Position numbers and translations under genes: made by a program. The notes beneath the pieces were generated by a model that had not been told where the DNA came from, ran no database searches, and was given only the letters and a program-made list of their open reading frames with translations. From Cyanobacteria bacterium UBA9971 (lineage in GTDB: Bacteria > Cyanobacteriota > Vampirovibrionia > Gastranaerophilales > UBA9971): 5,286 bases of DNA. The stretch lies in NCBI GenBank assembly GCA_003499955.1, contig DNRP01000094.1, positions 258 through 5,543 on the forward strand, read 5' to 3'. This document shows positions 4,501 to 5,286 of this stretch, one piece after another; position 1 is the stretch's first letter; each line of letters begins with the position of its first letter.

Positions 4501-5286
4501 TTTTTCAAAAATGCCTGTAAATTCAGGGAAAGAAATGTTTACCCAATGAAATTCATTTATTTCAATAGGACTGTCAGAAATTAATCCTGCTATATAACCA
4601 GACATGGCAATTCTGTGGTCATGATAAGTTTCTAAAGTGCATCCGCCTTTGAGTTTTGTTTTGCCATGAATGATAAGCCCGTCGGGTTGTTCCTCGATTT
4701 CCGCGCCAAGTTTTTTGAGTTCGGTATAAACAGCTTTTATCCTGTCAGACTCTTTATGACGAAGTTCTTCCGCGCCTTTGATAATTGTAGTTCCTTCTGC
4801 TTGTGTTGCAGCTACGGCAATAATTGGGATTTCGTCTATTATTCTCGGGATAATTTCACTATCTATAGTTATTGCTTTTAAGTTTGAATAATTGATTTTT
4901 ATGTCGCCGATTTCTTCGTTGCAGTCAACGCGCTGATTTAAAATTTCTATTTCCGCGCCCATTTGTTTTAATACATCAATAATTCCTGTGCGGGTTTGAT
5001 TTAAGCCGACATCCTGAATTATTATTTCAGAATCAGGAATTATAGCTCCTGCTACAAGAAAAAATGCGGCTGAAGAAATATCCCCTGGAATTGTAACAGG
5101 TTTTGAAACAAGCTCCGATGCTCCAATTGTAACTTTTGTTCCCTGCTCCATTATATTAGCATTGAGATACTCGAGCATTCTTTCTGTATGATCTCTGGAT
5201 TTTACGGGTTCAGTTACTGTAGTGATTCCTTCGGCGTGAAGTCCTGCCAGAAGTATACTTGACTTTATTTGTGCGCTTGCAACAGG
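4489..5286 (-). CDS. aroA: 5-enolpyruvylshikimate-3-phosphate synthase, class II type (C-terminal part)
   Basis: The frame runs from the window edge to the stop at 4489-4491 and gives 265 residues, roughly the C-terminal 60% of a family of about 430; the N-terminus is outside. AroA joins phosphoenolpyruvate to shikimate-3-phosphate in the cytoplasmic shikimate pathway. Visible family segments, numbered in the fragment, are PVASAQIKSS (1-10), VKSRDHTERM (28-37), LNQTRTG (95-101), DEIPIIAVAA, LRHKESDRIKA (around plus 4742-4760) and DHRIAMSGYIAG (around 4603-4620), ending NISFPEFTGIFE. Three motifs used to define class II, glyphosate-insensitive EPSP synthases are present: SAQ-x-K, R-x-H-x-E and N-x-T-R. 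The ATG at 5178 is internal, since conserved sequence continues in frame upstream of it. It is convergent with the ROK gene. Confidence 0.96.
   Translation of the reverse strand, partial: PVASAQIKSSILLAGLHAEGITTVTEPVKSRDHTERMLEYLNANIMEQGTKVTIGASELVSKPVTIPGDISSAAFFLVAGAIIPDSEIIIQDVGLNQTRTGIIDVLKQMGAEIEILNQRVDCNEEIGDIKINYSNLKAITIDSEIIPRIIDEIPIIAVAATQAEGTTIIKGAEELRHKESDRIKAVYTELKKLGAEIEEQPDGLIIHGKTKLKGGCTLETYHDHRIAMSGYIAGLISDSPIEINEFHWVNISFPEFTGIFEKLVK

Noticed and set aside
4666..4881. Plus-strand 71-codon frame
   Set aside because: It is antisense to conserved aroA sequence.
1..5286. CRISPR array, tRNA, rRNA, riboswitch or transposase gene
   Set aside because: Reading both strands I found no regularly spaced repeats, no cloverleaf-like segments, no known riboswitch core and no transposase or integrase motifs.

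Overview
The window is AT-rich bacterial DNA, with intergenic stretches well below 25% GC except for one island. It carries six protein-coding genes, two of them cut by the window edges. The mixture is a GH57 glucan-branching-type enzyme, a class II AroA, a sugar-phosphate epimerase, a ROK sugar kinase and a type IV/type II-like prepilin with a GFTLAEVLLV cleavage site. It fits a gut-type, non-photosynthetic relative of Cyanobacteria (Vampirovibrionia/Gastranaerophilales, formerly 'Melainabacteria'). That placement is inferred from gene style and composition; no rRNA or other marker is present.

Layout. Bases 1-878 (minus) hold the N-terminal 292 residues of a GH57 enzyme. Bases 879-1210 are a very AT-rich divergent promoter region with a perfect 26-bp palindrome 34 nt upstream of the next gene. 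Bases 1211-1915 (plus) are nanE, N-acetylmannosamine-6-phosphate 2-epimerase. Convergent to it, on the minus strand, are an unrecognised 73-residue ORF (1952-2173) and, upstream of that, a 230-residue prepilin (2289-2981). A perfect 24-bp palindrome separates the two. The prepilin has three copies of an 8-bp repeat just after its start codon. A short divergent promoter region (2982-3113) leads to a ROK-family sugar kinase (plus, best start 3114, end 4064). Bases 4065-4488 hold no convincing gene but contain a comparatively GC-rich, hairpin-studded element whose two ends resemble each other in inverted orientation. Bases 4489-5286 (minus) are the C-terminal 265 residues of 5-enolpyruvylshikimate-3-phosphate synthase (aroA).

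How the genes relate. NanE and the ROK kinase could be consecutive steps of amino-sugar salvage: ManNAc to ManNAc-6-P to GlcNAc-6-P. The kinase's substrate cannot be fixed from sequence, and the two genes are separated by the opposite-strand prepilin pair. The GH57 enzyme belongs to storage-glucan metabolism and AroA to aromatic amino acid synthesis, so the window is a set of independent transcription units rather than one operon.

Most worth a second look: (1) the 8-bp tandem repeat in the prepilin leader, where gain or loss of one copy would hit a stop before the pilin domain, a possible on/off switch; (2) the structured 4109-4424 element, which may be a repeat, a miniature mobile element or an RNA; (3) the perfect palindromes upstream of nanE and of the small ORF.
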